Notes: generated by a model not told the origin, from the letters alone. A stretch of 64,000 bases of DNA from Ruminococcus sp. (GCA_017457955.1 JAFTGL010000009.1:248001-312000), one strand, 5' to 3'; shown: positions 45,015 to 54,106, counted from the first letter of the stretch. A program made the numbers and translations.

Positions 45015-46598
45015 CTATCTTAATTTTACCTTACAGGCGGTATCCAACTCATAGGGATTACCCATATTTGCAAGATAACGCTGGATCACCGTCACGTCGG
45101 TGACATTCAGCTCGTTGTCCTTCATCGCCGCGCGGATCGCCATTCTGCCGTCGTCATTCACACGCAGACCTACTAACGCACGTTGGATACAAACCGCGTC
45201 GACAGACTCGACAGCGCCGTTGCCGTCAGCATCGCCGCGCAGGAATTCATAGCTGAACAGATCGAAATAATCATACAGCCACGCGTTGCGCTCATTCAGC
45301 CAGTTTTTCAGATAGTCCATGTTCTCGGCATAAGTCGGAAGCGGTCTTTTCTGATAATTATACCACCATTTCGACCAGGTCCATACATCGGCGTTGCGTG
45401 TAAAGAGCTCCATATACGAGGCGCTCCATGTATCCAGCAAACCGCCGTCGGCAGAAATACCGGCCATGTAGTCGTAGTTCTCCTCATAAACCCGTTTGAC
45501 TTCATCCATGAACCAGCTCTTGTTGCAGAGGTGCTTATAGATGTTTCTGTTGTTCTGCAGGATACCGTCGCTTGCCGCGGTAGCCTTCGCGCGGGAAGAG
45601 TTCAGATTGGCATTCGTGTTGCCCGTGGACATGTCATAGTCCCACGCGGGGCCCGCGTAGAGCTTGCCGTCCTGATAGAAGTAGAACACCGAGCTCATGT
45701 CGAAATCAAATGTTTTCAGATATTCGTTCAGTAAATAGTATTTTGAGAAAGACGGCACGTCGATGACGGCTTCTATCTCTTCCCTGCTGCCGTTTTTCAG
45801 CGTATTGATAATTTGCGTCATGGTATCGACGATATACCCGAGCTGATCGTCGTCGGGCTCATCGGGATCGCTTGCGATAAAACGCAGACCGTCTACAGTA
45901 AAGTAGGTGGTGTCCTCTTCCTCTCTCTGCGCTTCATATTCGATCAGAAAGTCCTTTTTGCCGTCGTTGCTCTCGATGTCGATATTGACCCTGTCCTTAC
46001 CCTCCTGGATCGGCTCATAGAGCTCATAGCAGCCGCGGTAGGAATCATCGACGATCACCTCAACGATACGATGCTCGGAGGTGTAGGGCAAGTCAAGATG
46101 ACGCGCGAATTCATTCGCCATATAATTGCGGAGCAGTGTAGGGTCAAAGGCGTTTGCGAGCAGCGCCCACTTCTTGCCCTTGCCCATCCCGAGGACGTCC
46201 TTTTTCTTTTCAAACTTAAAGGTATATGCCTTCTTTTGAACGAAGGTCATAGCGGTCGTGTTTCCGCGTACCTTAAATGAGCACGTATCACTCAGTACAG
46301 AACCATCGGTATCGGTGATCGTCACCACAGCGTCAACGTAGCCGTCATCCTTCTGTAAGCTCGCGCCGTTGCCTTCTTCCGTTGTAATGCGGATCTGCGG
46401 TACGATCAGGTCGCCGTCATCCGCAGTAAAGGCAGCTGCTCTGTCAGCGCCGACTGCGGCAAGGTCATTGACATCTTCGATGATCTCCTCATAAGGCGGC
46501 TCAGATATGTATTCTTCCGCGAACACCGTAAAGCACGATGCTCCGACGATACAAAACGCAAGCATAAAGCACAGCGTTATAGCGATCATTCTTTTCAT
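45015..46598 (-). CDS. Secreted CotH-kinase-family protein with dockerin
   Basis: A 527-residue exported protein. A signal peptide (1-27) and a linker precede a CotH-like kinase domain with family motifs FKVRGNTTA, KKAYTFKFEK, LLANAFDPTLLRNYMA, DSYRGCYELYEPI and AGPAWDYDMSTGN. CotH phosphorylates spore-coat and other secreted proteins. The end is a dockerin: one full calcium repeat (GDADGNGAVESVDA) and a second in which the DxDxD residues are lost (KDNELNVTDVT). A dockerin on a CotH kinase suggests it is carried on an extracellular scaffold. The S24/S26 peptidase gene is 73 bases upstream. Confidence 0.9.
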   Translation of the reverse strand: MKRMIAITLCFMLAFCIVGASCFTVFAEEYISEPPYEEIIEDVNDLAAVGADRAAAFTADDGDLIVPQIRITTEEGNGASLQKDDGYVDAVVTITDTDGSVLSDTCSFKVRGNTTAMTFVQKKAYTFKFEKKKDVLGMGKGKKWALLANAFDPTLLRNYMANEFARHLDLPYTSEHRIVEVIVDDSYRGCYELYEPIQEGKDRVNIDIESNDGKKDFLIEYEAQREEEDTTYFTVDGLRFIASDPDEPDDDQLGYIVDTMTQIINTLKNGSREEIEAVIDVPSFSKYYLLNEYLKTFDFDMSSVFYFYQDGKLYAGPAWDYDMSTGNTNANLNSSRAKATAASDGILQNNRNIYKHLCNKSWFMDEVKRVYEENYDYMAGISADGGLLDTWSASYMELFTRNADVWTWSKWWYNYQKRPLPTYAENMDYLKNWLNERNAWLYDYFDLFSYEFLRGDADGNGAVESVDAVCIQRALVGLRVNDDGRMAIRAAMKDNELNVTDVTVIQRYLANMGNPYELDTACKVKLR

Positions 46599-46671
46599 AT
46601 CATTCTCCTTGTTGTTAACAAATTATCTGAATACTCCAAACAATACGGAGTACAGCGAAAACAAATCTCAA

Positions 46672-47097
46672 TCATCGCTTAAGAGCATGCAGACGATTCA
46701 ACACCCGCAAGATAAAGCAGCGGACAGGAAACAGATCGCACCAAAGATGGGCGTAAATACGGTAACCTGCACTGTATACAGACTTCATCTTACCTTTGCG
46801 GACGATAGCTGTCAGCACGCCGATAATATGGCGATCCGTGATCCCCTCTTCGACAATATTCCGATTATCGCCGCAAATGACATAATCGTTCTGTCGTACC
46901 TTGATGATACGGTGCAGGACATATTGTCCGCTGTCGCGCTTATAGAGCGGGATATCCAAACGTCTGAGCGGAAGCTCGGGCTTTTTGATCACCAAAAGAT
47001 CGCGCGGCTGTATCAGCGGATACATGCTGTCCCCTATGTTGGTGTAGATCAGCTCGCCGCGCTCGGCGATCACCTGTTCAAAAGAGGATTTAGCCAT
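46672..47097 (-). CDS. S24/S26-family peptidase (signal-peptidase-like)
   Basis: A 141-residue protein of the LexA/signal-peptidase-like fold. The serine motif is GDSMYPLI (Ser24). Lys53 (LYKRDSGQYVLHRI) is the likely catalytic base, and CGDNRN matches the family's second conserved region. No N-terminal transmembrane helix is visible, so it is not a normal signal peptidase. Similar short peptidases lie beside PqqD-like genes in ruminococci, often with small secreted or modified peptides. It overlaps the PqqD-like gene by 8 bases. ATG 47097 has AGGTG six bases upstream; a GTG three codons earlier is possible. Confidence 0.8.
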   Translation of the reverse strand: MAKSSFEQVIAERGELIYTNIGDSMYPLIQPRDLLVIKKPELPLRRLDIPLYKRDSGQYVLHRIIKVRQNDYVICGDNRNIVEEGITDRHIIGVLTAIVRKGKMKSVYSAGYRIYAHLWCDLFPVRCFILRVLNRLHALKR

Positions 47098-47350
47098 CGA
47101 TGGCACCTATTGAGCGAAGCTTAGCGATCACGTCGGAGATATCCGCGCGCATATCGCTCTCGTCGCCGTCGAATCTTTCTTGCATCACAGAAAGGATCTC
47201 ATCCTCCGATGTATCCTTCAAAAGACAGTTCAGGATAACTTCTGCCGTTTTGTTGCCCTGCACCAAGCCGTGGAACGACGCGTCACCCGTGGGTACAAGC
47301 AAGGTTTCTTCCCCTAAATTGTGTACAATGAATTCATCCTTCAACTTCAT
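47090..47350 (-). CDS. PqqD-like peptide-chaperone domain protein
   Basis: An 86-residue stand-alone PqqD-fold protein. Family features are EFIVHNLGEETLLVPTG, FHGLVQGNKTAEVILNCLL (the N-x-x-A/G-xx-I-L pattern) and C-terminal helices with DISDVIAKLRSIG. PqqD-like domains recognise leader peptides of ribosomally made peptides or deliver other substrates. No radical SAM maturase, ABC exporter or clear precursor lies next to it. Its stop overlaps the S24/S26 peptidase start, so the two are co-translated. ATG 47350 follows GGATGTGAT. Confidence 0.8.
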   Translation of the reverse strand: MKLKDEFIVHNLGEETLLVPTGDASFHGLVQGNKTAEVILNCLLKDTSEDEILSVMQERFDGDESDMRADISDVIAKLRSIGAIDG

Positions 47351-47426
47351 ATAATCACATCCGTATCCGTTATCATGAATCTGTCTTATACTAATATTCA
47401 ATAAAAGACTTTAAACAGATATTAGC

Positions 47427-47611
47427 GGAAAATTTTGCAGAGCGCGGCGGAGGTCGCAGGCATACTGCCGTATGTCAATTATCGGGGTCCCCAACGCACC
47501 CCTGCGCGGTGGGGAAAGGAGGAGTCGCTTCGCGAGGTCAAGGCATACCTACTGGATATGCCTACCGAGTACAGCGTGCGACGACGCCAACAAAGCTATG
47601 CAGAATTTTAC
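47427..47611. mobile_element. MITE-like element with terminal inverted repeats
   Basis: A 185-base non-coding block bounded by imperfect 17-base inverted ends (GGAAAATTTTGCAGAGC at left, complement of GTAAAATTCTGCATAGC at right). Inside is a GC-rich palindrome (TCCCCAACGCA...TGCGCGGTGGGGA). No transposase is present, so any movement would need one elsewhere. The rest of this 438-base gap to the next gene is AT-rich and shows nothing else. Confidence 0.7.
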
Positions 47612-47788
47612 GCAATAGATGTTAAAGGGTTTTATGGAATATTAGTATTAATCAAGACACATAAAGGGACCGTAAAAACAGCCCCTCGCTCAACATATTT
47701 GATTATCGCATTTGAACGGATAATTGTCAATGCTTTTTGCAAACATTTCCTCTGTTTGCTGTATTTTATCAGTAAAGCCGACAGCAGA

Positions 47789-48787
47789 TCATATCCCGCT
47801 GTTTTTGTAGAACTGAACGATATCGTCCATAAAATCCCCGTCAAGTTCATTGGCGGTCACAGGATCGGAGACTTCATCAGTTGAAGCCAAGCGGTAATCC
47901 AGCGCCTCATCGCTCAGCCACAGTCCGCTGTGACCGCTGTGCAGCGGATCTGAGAGGATGGTAAGACTCAGATCGGGGTTGTCGGAATCACTGAGAAAAG
48001 CGCTCAGGCGCACCGCTTCGGGGATCGTGCTGTCATCACTGCCTTCGAAAACCGCGACAGGTTTTCCCGCTTCATAGATACATTGTGAAGCGCTCTGACT
48101 TCCCCGACCGCTGAACACAAGGCTGTTTTCGAGCGACAGAAAGGGATATTCGATATCCGCGAGGATTCCGACATAATTCCTTGCCGTTTCACGCATGAGC
48201 ATCGTCGGAGATTCAAAGCCCGAGAGGATGACAGCCGCTTTGACAGAGGGAAGAATGGAACAGGTCGCGACGGCATAGCCGCCCGCGGAATGTCCGTAGA
48301 GATAAATCGGAAGCTGATTCAAAGCAGGATCATCCGCAACCGCGTCAAGTGCAGACCGCAGATCAAGCGCGGGCTGGGATAATCCTACTGTACCCGTACC
48401 TTCGCTTTCGCCGATACCTGTACCGTCATAGCAGAGAACGTCATACCCGCTGTCGGCAAAATACATCATCTCGGGCAGATGCGCCGCGCCGCTCTCGCCA
48501 AAGCCCGCGGCGATCACTACCAGTCCCGCGGGTTCTTCGCAAGTATAACAGTATCCTGTCAGCGTATTTTCACCCGACGGAAATTGTATCCGACGGCAGG
48601 GATAGCGTGAAGCGTCAATATCGTCATACCGCATGGAGTACGCGGGAAGCGTATCCCTTCGCGGAAAAAATGAATGAAAAAACAGCGAAGCCGCGACCAT
48701 CGACACGATACAGAAAGAAAGAATCACTACCAAGAGAGTAGAAAGCACCCTTTTCACATACGATTTTGTTTTTGTATGTAAAGACAT
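47789..48787 (-). CDS. Membrane-anchored alpha/beta hydrolase
   Basis: A 332-residue protein with one N-terminal transmembrane segment (about 13-36) and an extracellular alpha/beta hydrolase domain. The nucleophile elbow GHSAGG is near residue 165, with the acid in SDDSTIPE and the base in DPLHSGHSG. The substrate is unknown. Related enzymes act on lipids or esters. ATG 48787 has AGGAGA upstream. It is one of three such hydrolases within 6 kb, along with FakA/DegV genes. Confidence 0.88.
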   Translation of the reverse strand: MSLHTKTKSYVKRVLSTLLVVILSFCIVSMVAASLFFHSFFPRRDTLPAYSMRYDDIDASRYPCRRIQFPSGENTLTGYCYTCEEPAGLVVIAAGFGESGAAHLPEMMYFADSGYDVLCYDGTGIGESEGTGTVGLSQPALDLRSALDAVADDPALNQLPIYLYGHSAGGYAVATCSILPSVKAAVILSGFESPTMLMRETARNYVGILADIEYPFLSLENSLVFSGRGSQSASQCIYEAGKPVAVFEGSDDSTIPEAVRLSAFLSDSDNPDLSLTILSDPLHSGHSGLWLSDEALDYRLASTDEVSDPVTANELDGDFMDDIVQFYKNSGI

Positions 48788-48835
48788 GTTCAATCTCCTT
48801 TCTTATTCTTTCCGTAAAATTTTCTGTCATTCCTA

Positions 48836-48872
48836 TAAAAAGTAATCGGGGACAAGTCGCCCTGTCCCCGAT
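48836..48872 (-). terminator. Terminator of the zinc-ribbon membrane protein gene
   Basis: Stem CGGGGACA / TGTCCCCG with an 8-base loop, followed by ATTACTTTTT on the minus strand. Confidence 0.8.
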
Positions 48873-48888
48873 AGGTGCATGTTACTGA

Positions 48889-49563
48889 TTAATAATAGTA
48901 ATAACCGCTGCTGTAGTAGTTGTTATAGGAGGACGTCGCGCCGATGATCACCGCAATAATAATAATCATCCAGAACAACGTACAGACAATACCGGCAATC
49001 AGACCAACCAAACCTAAAATTTTGCCTGTCTTGGCACGACCTGATAAAACATAACCGGAAGCAGCATACTTCTTTGCTTTACTCAATGCAATAGCTCCAA
49101 AAATGATACCCAAGAAATTGACATAAGGAATAAACGCAAAAGAAATCGCCAAAATTCCGAAAACAAGCACAGATTTCGACATGCTGCGCTCAACAGGGTC
49201 CTCCATCGGCATGCCTGCGTTATACTGAGGCTGAGCGAAATCGTACTGCTGAGGCTGATACTGGGGCTGCGCGTACTGAGGCTGAGCAGGCTGCGCGTAC
49301 CGGGGCTGCTCAGGCTGCTGAACCGGCTGTGCGTATACGGGCTGAGCGGGCTCAGGCTGAACCGGCTGCGCGTACTGGGGCTGTTCGGGCTGCTGAACAG
49401 GCTGTGTGTATACGGGCTGAGCGGGCTCAGACTCGACAGGCTGTGCGTACTGAGGCTGTGCGACCTCCTCTACAGGCTGGGGAGCAGCCTCCGCAGGAGT
49501 ACCGCAAACACCGCAAAACTTTGCGCCGGGAGCAAGTTCGTTTCCACATTGCTTACAAATCAT
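48889..49563 (-). CDS. Zinc-ribbon protein with AQP-rich repeats and DUF4190-like membrane part
   Basis: A 224-residue protein. Residues 3-21 form a zinc ribbon (CKQCG...CGVCG). A long Ala/Gln/Pro-rich stretch (about 28-115) contains a 25-residue repeat found twice in tandem (residues 39-63 and 64-88, DNA 49300-49449). The C-terminal part has two transmembrane helices with GIIFGAIALSKAKKY between them and ends in Tyr-rich YNNYYSSGYYYY. The topology suggests a cytosolic metal-binding domain on a flexible arm. Its function is unknown. GGAGGTAAAA precedes the ATG. Confidence 0.8.
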   Translation of the reverse strand: MICKQCGNELAPGAKFCGVCGTPAEAAPQPVEEVAQPQYAQPVESEPAQPVYTQPVQQPEQPQYAQPVQPEPAQPVYAQPVQQPEQPRYAQPAQPQYAQPQYQPQQYDFAQPQYNAGMPMEDPVERSMSKSVLVFGILAISFAFIPYVNFLGIIFGAIALSKAKKYAASGYVLSGRAKTGKILGLVGLIAGIVCTLFWMIIIIAVIIGATSSYNNYYSSGYYYY

Positions 49564-49608
49564 ATGTTTTACCTCCTTATATTGATATATATGATGTATG
49601 CAACTACA

Positions 49609-50544
49609 TTATATATCCAAATGCTGAAAAAAGCCAATTACAGTTTCGTCATATCTTTCGGGCGCGTTGATACGCACGCGTGAATGGTCGCCTTTATCGA
49701 ACCAAACGAGCTTCTTTTCGCTCTGACAGCGGTCGTATACGCGCTGTACTTCGTCGGGCTTTGAAAAGACATCCTCACGGCTGTGGAGGAAGAGGATCGG
49801 CTTTTTCAGCTTGTCGATACGATAGACAGGACCGTCATGCACGACGTCAGCGCCGCCGAAAATACGGATATACAGCATGACAAAAAAGGTCGCGGGCTGA
49901 ACGGGATGATGGCCGTCGATCAGGTGGTTGACGAAGGAATCATGGAAGGTGGTGTACATTCCCTCCGCCGCCATCGCCTTGAAGTAATCGGGGCACTCGG
50001 GCGCGGTCAAAGCAAACAATCCGACACATGAACCGATACAGATACCGTGTATCACGATACTGTTCTGATGGAATTTGTCGTGCAGCAGCTCACCCCAGCG
50101 CAGGATATCGCGGTATTCCTTGAAGCCGAGGGAATGGTATTTGCCCTCGGAGAGTCCGTGCGCACGGTTGTCGATCACTAAGACGTTGTAACCGAGCTTG
50201 CGGTACGGTTCGGCAAAATAGTAGGAATAGAGCAATGACTCCATCCTGCCCGCAATGATGATCACCGAGGTATCGGAACCGAAATCGAAGTATTCACCGA
50301 CCAGCCTGAAGCCGTCGCTGACGATCTCGACAGGCTGTTTATATTCTGCGTACTGTTGATCCCACGCGATACCGATGTCAAACATCCTCTTATATTCTTC
50401 GTCATCAGGGATACTGCACTCTCTGCCCCACTTCTTCTTAGAAGTCCTGACCAGCAGGACTGAGTAAAGATAATAGCCTAAGATCGGCAGGGGCAGCAGT
50501 CCTACGATGACAACAGCAATAATGATCCAAATCCAGAAAGGCAT
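49609..50544 (-). CDS. Alpha/beta hydrolase with a GxCxG nucleophile elbow
   Basis: A 311-residue protein with one N-terminal transmembrane helix (about 5-27) and an alpha/beta hydrolase fold. The usual G-x-S-x-G elbow reads GICIG, so the predicted nucleophile is Cys, as in dienelactone-hydrolase relatives. An SREDVFS segment may hold the acid and KGDHSR the base. The substrate is unknown. It follows the FakA-like gene by 16 bases and is co-transcribed with it. AAGGAGTCG site upstream of the ATG. Confidence 0.85.
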   Translation of the reverse strand: MPFWIWIIIAVVIVGLLPLPILGYYLYSVLLVRTSKKKWGRECSIPDDEEYKRMFDIGIAWDQQYAEYKQPVEIVSDGFRLVGEYFDFGSDTSVIIIAGRMESLLYSYYFAEPYRKLGYNVLVIDNRAHGLSEGKYHSLGFKEYRDILRWGELLHDKFHQNSIVIHGICIGSCVGLFALTAPECPDYFKAMAAEGMYTTFHDSFVNHLIDGHHPVQPATFFVMLYIRIFGGADVVHDGPVYRIDKLKKPILFLHSREDVFSKPDEVQRVYDRCQSEKKLVWFDKGDHSRVRINAPERYDETVIGFFQHLDI

Positions 50545-50560
50545 AACGACTCCTTATACT

Positions 50561-52201
50561 TTATGCTAAACCGACGATCCAGTGGTAGATCTCCTGACCG
50601 CCGTCGATAAACTCGAAATCCATCAGCGGATAACGCGCGGACAAAAGCTCATACAGTGCCTCTTCCCTGTCGGCGGGAACGTCCTTGCCGCGGAAGATCA
50701 CGCAGGTCTCTTTATCATCGATATCAGGCACGACCGATAACGTATCAGCGATCGTCTTGGCAAAATCCGAGCCTACGGAGACGATCTCGCCATCGAGGAG
50801 TGCGATCTCGTCGCCCTTTCTGCATGAGATCTCATGGAAGGAATAGTTGCGCGAGGCGACCGTCTGGCTGACTGTCGCGATATTGTCGATCCCGCTTTGC
50901 ATCTGGGAGACGCGGAACTTCGCGTCGTCGCTGTCGGGGATATCCATTGCCATCGCGAAATATCCCTGCGCGACGCTCTTTGACTCGATCACCGTGATGT
51001 TCTTGCGTTTGGACAGCTCCACCGCCTGATTCGCCGCAAGAATGATGTTGGGATTGTTTGGCAGGATGACGATTTCTTCCGCGTCGAGCTGTTCGATCGC
51101 TTCGAGGAATTCTGCCGACGAGGTGTTCATGGTAGTGCCGCCGTCGATCACGATATCACAGCCGAAGTTTTGAAACAGCTCCTTCATCCCCTCGCCGTTG
51201 ACGACAGAGATGATTGCGAGCGGCTTATGCTCCTTTTTCTGATTCAGGTCACGGTCATGCTCGTTGTGCTGGACCTGCATATTCTCCATCTTGAAGGTCA
51301 AAAATTCGCCGTACTGTTGGGCGAAGGCAATCACCTTCGAGGGATAGAGCGTGTGGATATGCACCTTCACGCGCATGCCGTCCACCACGACAGCGATCGA
51401 GTTGCCGAAGAAGCGCAGTTCACTGATGAAATCGTTCTTCGAAAACTCCTGCTGATAGCGGGAATGGTTCAGCCGCTGTAAGATAAATTCGGTGCAGTAG
51501 CCGTCGGTAAACTCCGAATTCTCATTGAACAGCGAGAGATCGACCAATCCGCTCTGCGGGTGAGCGTTTTGCTCCTTCGGGATGATGACCTCGCCGTACA
51601 GGCACTTGAGCATGCCCTCTACGATCAGGATAAAGCCGTATGCGCCGCTGTCCACAACGCCCGCTTCTTTCAGCACGCTGAGCATTTCGGGCGTATAGGA
51701 AAGCGTCTTGCGCATTTCGGCAATGTACATCGAAAGGATACTTTCGATGGACGAGTTGCGGGTGATCTGCGTGCGGATATGCTCGATACCCTCGCGGGTG
51801 ACGGAAAGGATCGTACCCTCCACAGGATGGACGACCGCTTCATACGCCGTGCGGTAGCCGCGGATCAAACCATTGCGCAGCTCGCCCGGACCGATCAGCG
51901 GAGAACGCGTCATCTCCACCGCGAAGCCCTTAAAAAACTGCGACAGGATCACGCCGGAGTTGCCTCTCGCGCCCAGCAGCATACCGTCCGAAAGGCTCCT
52001 GAGATACGCGCCGCAGTCCTCGGAGGACTTCGCGTAGCGCGTGCCGTTGCCAAGCGTCAGCGCCATGTTGGTGCCGGTATCGCCGTCGGGCACGGGAAAA
52101 ACATTCAGACGGTTGACCTCGCCCTCATGCTGCTGCAAAAAGGCAAGACCGTTTTCTATCATTTTTTCAAGTAATATTCCGTTGATTCTTCTTGTAGACA
52201 T
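50561..52201 (-). CDS. FakA-like fatty acid kinase (DAK2/DegV-associated)
   Basis: A 546-residue YloV/FakA-type protein. The N-terminal DhaL/DAK2 ATP-binding domain has NVFPVPDGDTGTNMALTL; the middle domain has GMRVKVHIHTLYP; the C-terminal part has the FakA ending (VILPNNPNIILAANQA). FakA phosphorylates fatty acids held on DegV-type carriers to make acyl-phosphate, the substrate of PlsY (21 kb) and related acyltransferases. A DegV gene starts right upstream (22 bases). The ribosome site before ATG 52201 is weak, so the start is the likeliest but not certain. Confidence 0.9.
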   Translation of the reverse strand: MSTRRINGILLEKMIENGLAFLQQHEGEVNRLNVFPVPDGDTGTNMALTLGNGTRYAKSSEDCGAYLRSLSDGMLLGARGNSGVILSQFFKGFAVEMTRSPLIGPGELRNGLIRGYRTAYEAVVHPVEGTILSVTREGIEHIRTQITRNSSIESILSMYIAEMRKTLSYTPEMLSVLKEAGVVDSGAYGFILIVEGMLKCLYGEVIIPKEQNAHPQSGLVDLSLFNENSEFTDGYCTEFILQRLNHSRYQQEFSKNDFISELRFFGNSIAVVVDGMRVKVHIHTLYPSKVIAFAQQYGEFLTFKMENMQVQHNEHDRDLNQKKEHKPLAIISVVNGEGMKELFQNFGCDIVIDGGTTMNTSSAEFLEAIEQLDAEEIVILPNNPNIILAANQAVELSKRKNITVIESKSVAQGYFAMAMDIPDSDDAKFRVSQMQSGIDNIATVSQTVASRNYSFHEISCRKGDEIALLDGEIVSVGSDFAKTIADTLSVVPDIDDKETCVIFRGKDVPADREEALYELLSARYPLMDFEFIDGGQEIYHWIVGLA

Positions 52202-52223
52202 TACTAAAACCAATTTTTTAGAT

Positions 52224-53159
52224 TTATTTCGCCTCGGCGATAAACTTCTCGATCAAAGCGCGCTCTTCGGACAGATCCTCGGAGATCGGCTTGCCCATAT
52301 AGTAAGCCGCCATCAGTCCGGGACCGATGTTGATGCCGCAGAACGGGAATACGTCGTTGATATAAACCGCCTTCGGATGGAACTTCTCTTCGATCATCTT
52401 CTTATACTGCTCCGCCTGCGGGAAACGGCTGGTCTGAGCGATAAAGATATACTGATCTTCGGGGTTCTCGATGGTGGCTTCGATGTACTTGAGCAGTACC
52501 GCGTATGCCGCCTTAGCGCCCTTCGCCTTGCCGAGAACGGTCGTCAAACCGCCGGCGTCGAACTCGCCGATAGGCTTGATACCCGCGAGCTGACCGAAGA
52601 ATGCCTTCGGGTGGGTGATCCTGCCCTTCTTCGCGACAAAGCTCAGATCATCCAGCCAGCCCGCCTGATGGAAACGGTTCTTGTTCTGCTCCAGATACTC
52701 CGCGACCTCTTCAAAGCTCTTGCCGTCACTGCGCAGGATGGAAGCGTGTACCAGCATGAGACCGAAGCCCGGACCGAAGCGCATGGAATCGACCAGAGTG
52801 ATCTTCGCGTTCGGGTACTTCTCCAGAATATTCTTGCGGGCAGTCGTCGCAAAGCCCAGTGCGCCGGAAATAGCGCTGGAAATGGTTACGCAGATGACGT
52901 CCTTGCCGTCCTTGACATAAGACTCAAACGCGTTCTCGTACTCCGTGATATTGGGCGGAGCGGTCGCGTAATCGTTCGGATTCTTCTTCAGCTCGGTGTA
53001 GAACTGCTCGCGGGAAACATCCTCCCACTTCATAAAGGTCGGGACGTCGCCCTTGCCGGGCAATACCAGATGTCCGTTGATGACCTTGATATCATACTTC
53101 TCCTGGAATTCGGCGGAGAGGTCACAGCCCGCGTCCGCCATCAAAATAAATTCACTCAT
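52224..53159 (-). CDS. DegV-family fatty acid-binding protein
   Basis: A 311-residue DegV/FakB protein that holds fatty acid for phosphorylation by FakA. Motifs are ILMADAGCDLSAEF at the start, TSPPN-like TAPPN (residue 67), ISSAISGALGFA (about 94) and the KGRITHPKAFFG segment. The partner kinase FakA-like gene follows after 22 bases. This pair could supply acyl-phosphate to the phospholipid and acyl-lipid pathways in this region. Confidence 0.92.
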   Translation of the reverse strand: MSEFILMADAGCDLSAEFQEKYDIKVINGHLVLPGKGDVPTFMKWEDVSREQFYTELKKNPNDYATAPPNITEYENAFESYVKDGKDVICVTISSAISGALGFATTARKNILEKYPNAKITLVDSMRFGPGFGLMLVHASILRSDGKSFEEVAEYLEQNKNRFHQAGWLDDLSFVAKKGRITHPKAFFGQLAGIKPIGEFDAGGLTTVLGKAKGAKAAYAVLLKYIEATIENPEDQYIFIAQTSRFPQAEQYKKMIEEKFHPKAVYINDVFPFCGINIGPGLMAAYYMGKPISEDLSEERALIEKFIAEAK

Positions 53160-53176
53160 TGTTATTCCCCTTTCAT

Positions 53177-54106
53177 TTATTTGATATATTGTTCAATATA
53201 ATTTGACATTGCTTTTGTGACCTGTTCTTCACCCGCGAGAAAGGCGGTGGTGTGACCGTCCGAGTCAACGATCACCATTTGCTTCCCAGAGGTACAGGCT
53301 TCGAAATTCGCCTGACCTTCCGACAGATCGACCGTCGGGTCGTTGGTGGTATGAAAAAACAGGATCGGTTTTTTCGCGTTCTTCAAATGCCCGACCGTCT
53401 GCTCATTGATGTCGATATGCATATCATGCCTGCATAGCAAGCGGATCAGCGGGATCAGCACGCCGAAAGGCAGGTGCATGCGCTTCGCGTCATGCCGGAG
53501 CTGGTGCTGTATCGAGACATACGCGCTGTCGATCATCATGCACTTTACATGCTCATCCGTCATCCTGTCGGACAGATACGCGAGGGTCGTTCCGCCCATC
53601 GACGCGCCGTACAGCAAAATTCGCTGTGATGGGTCATTATTTTCAAGATACCCGATCCATGAGAGAACGTCATCCTGTTCTAACAGCCCCATTCCGCTTT
53701 GCTTACCGCCGCTGTACGAATGAGCGCGCTGGTAAATGACCAACAGATTGAAGCCGCTGTCATACAGCCATCTTGCGGGCGACACCAGATTCACATACGG
53801 GTCGGCGTTGTAGCCGTGCACCATGACGGCGGTTTTATCCGCGCCGCGGTCATAGTGATCGGCGCAGAGCGTCACGCCGTCCTTTGCGGTGATACTGACA
53901 CGCTCATATCCCGCCTCTTTCAGATAACGCAGGTCGGACAGCATCCGCTCCTTATACAGCTCGACAGACGGCTTATGCAACCGTTCATCATCGAGCGGCA
54001 GTACCTTGCGTCGACCGAACACGGAACGGTAGCAGACCACCGCGGGAGCGAACACAAAGATCACTGACAAGAGAAGAATTGCTATGAAGATGTAGAGAAA
54101 AAGCAT
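53177..54106 (-). CDS. Alpha/beta hydrolase with N-terminal anchor
   Basis: A 309-residue protein with one N-terminal transmembrane helix (about 2-22) and an alpha/beta hydrolase fold. The nucleophile elbow is GASMGG (about residue 168); TTNDPTVDLSE supplies the acid and DSDGHTTAFLAG the base. It resembles the extracellular hydrolase family at 47.8-48.8 kb and may act on esters or lipids. It is 17 bases before DegV and 33 bases after the LRAT-type gene, so it belongs to the same transcript cluster. Confidence 0.87.
   Translation of the reverse strand: MLFLYIFIAILLLSVIFVFAPAVVCYRSVFGRRKVLPLDDERLHKPSVELYKERMLSDLRYLKEAGYERVSITAKDGVTLCADHYDRGADKTAVMVHGYNADPYVNLVSPARWLYDSGFNLLVIYQRAHSYSGGKQSGMGLLEQDDVLSWIGYLENNDPSQRILLYGASMGGTTLAYLSDRMTDEHVKCMMIDSAYVSIQHQLRHDAKRMHLPFGVLIPLIRLLCRHDMHIDINEQTVGHLKNAKKPILFFHTTNDPTVDLSEGQANFEACTSGKQMVIVDSDGHTTAFLAGEEQVTKAMSNYIEQYIK

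Noticed and set aside
47435-47884. A 149-codon plus-strand frame.
   Set aside because: It runs through the MITE-like element and into the antisense of the hydrolase gene.
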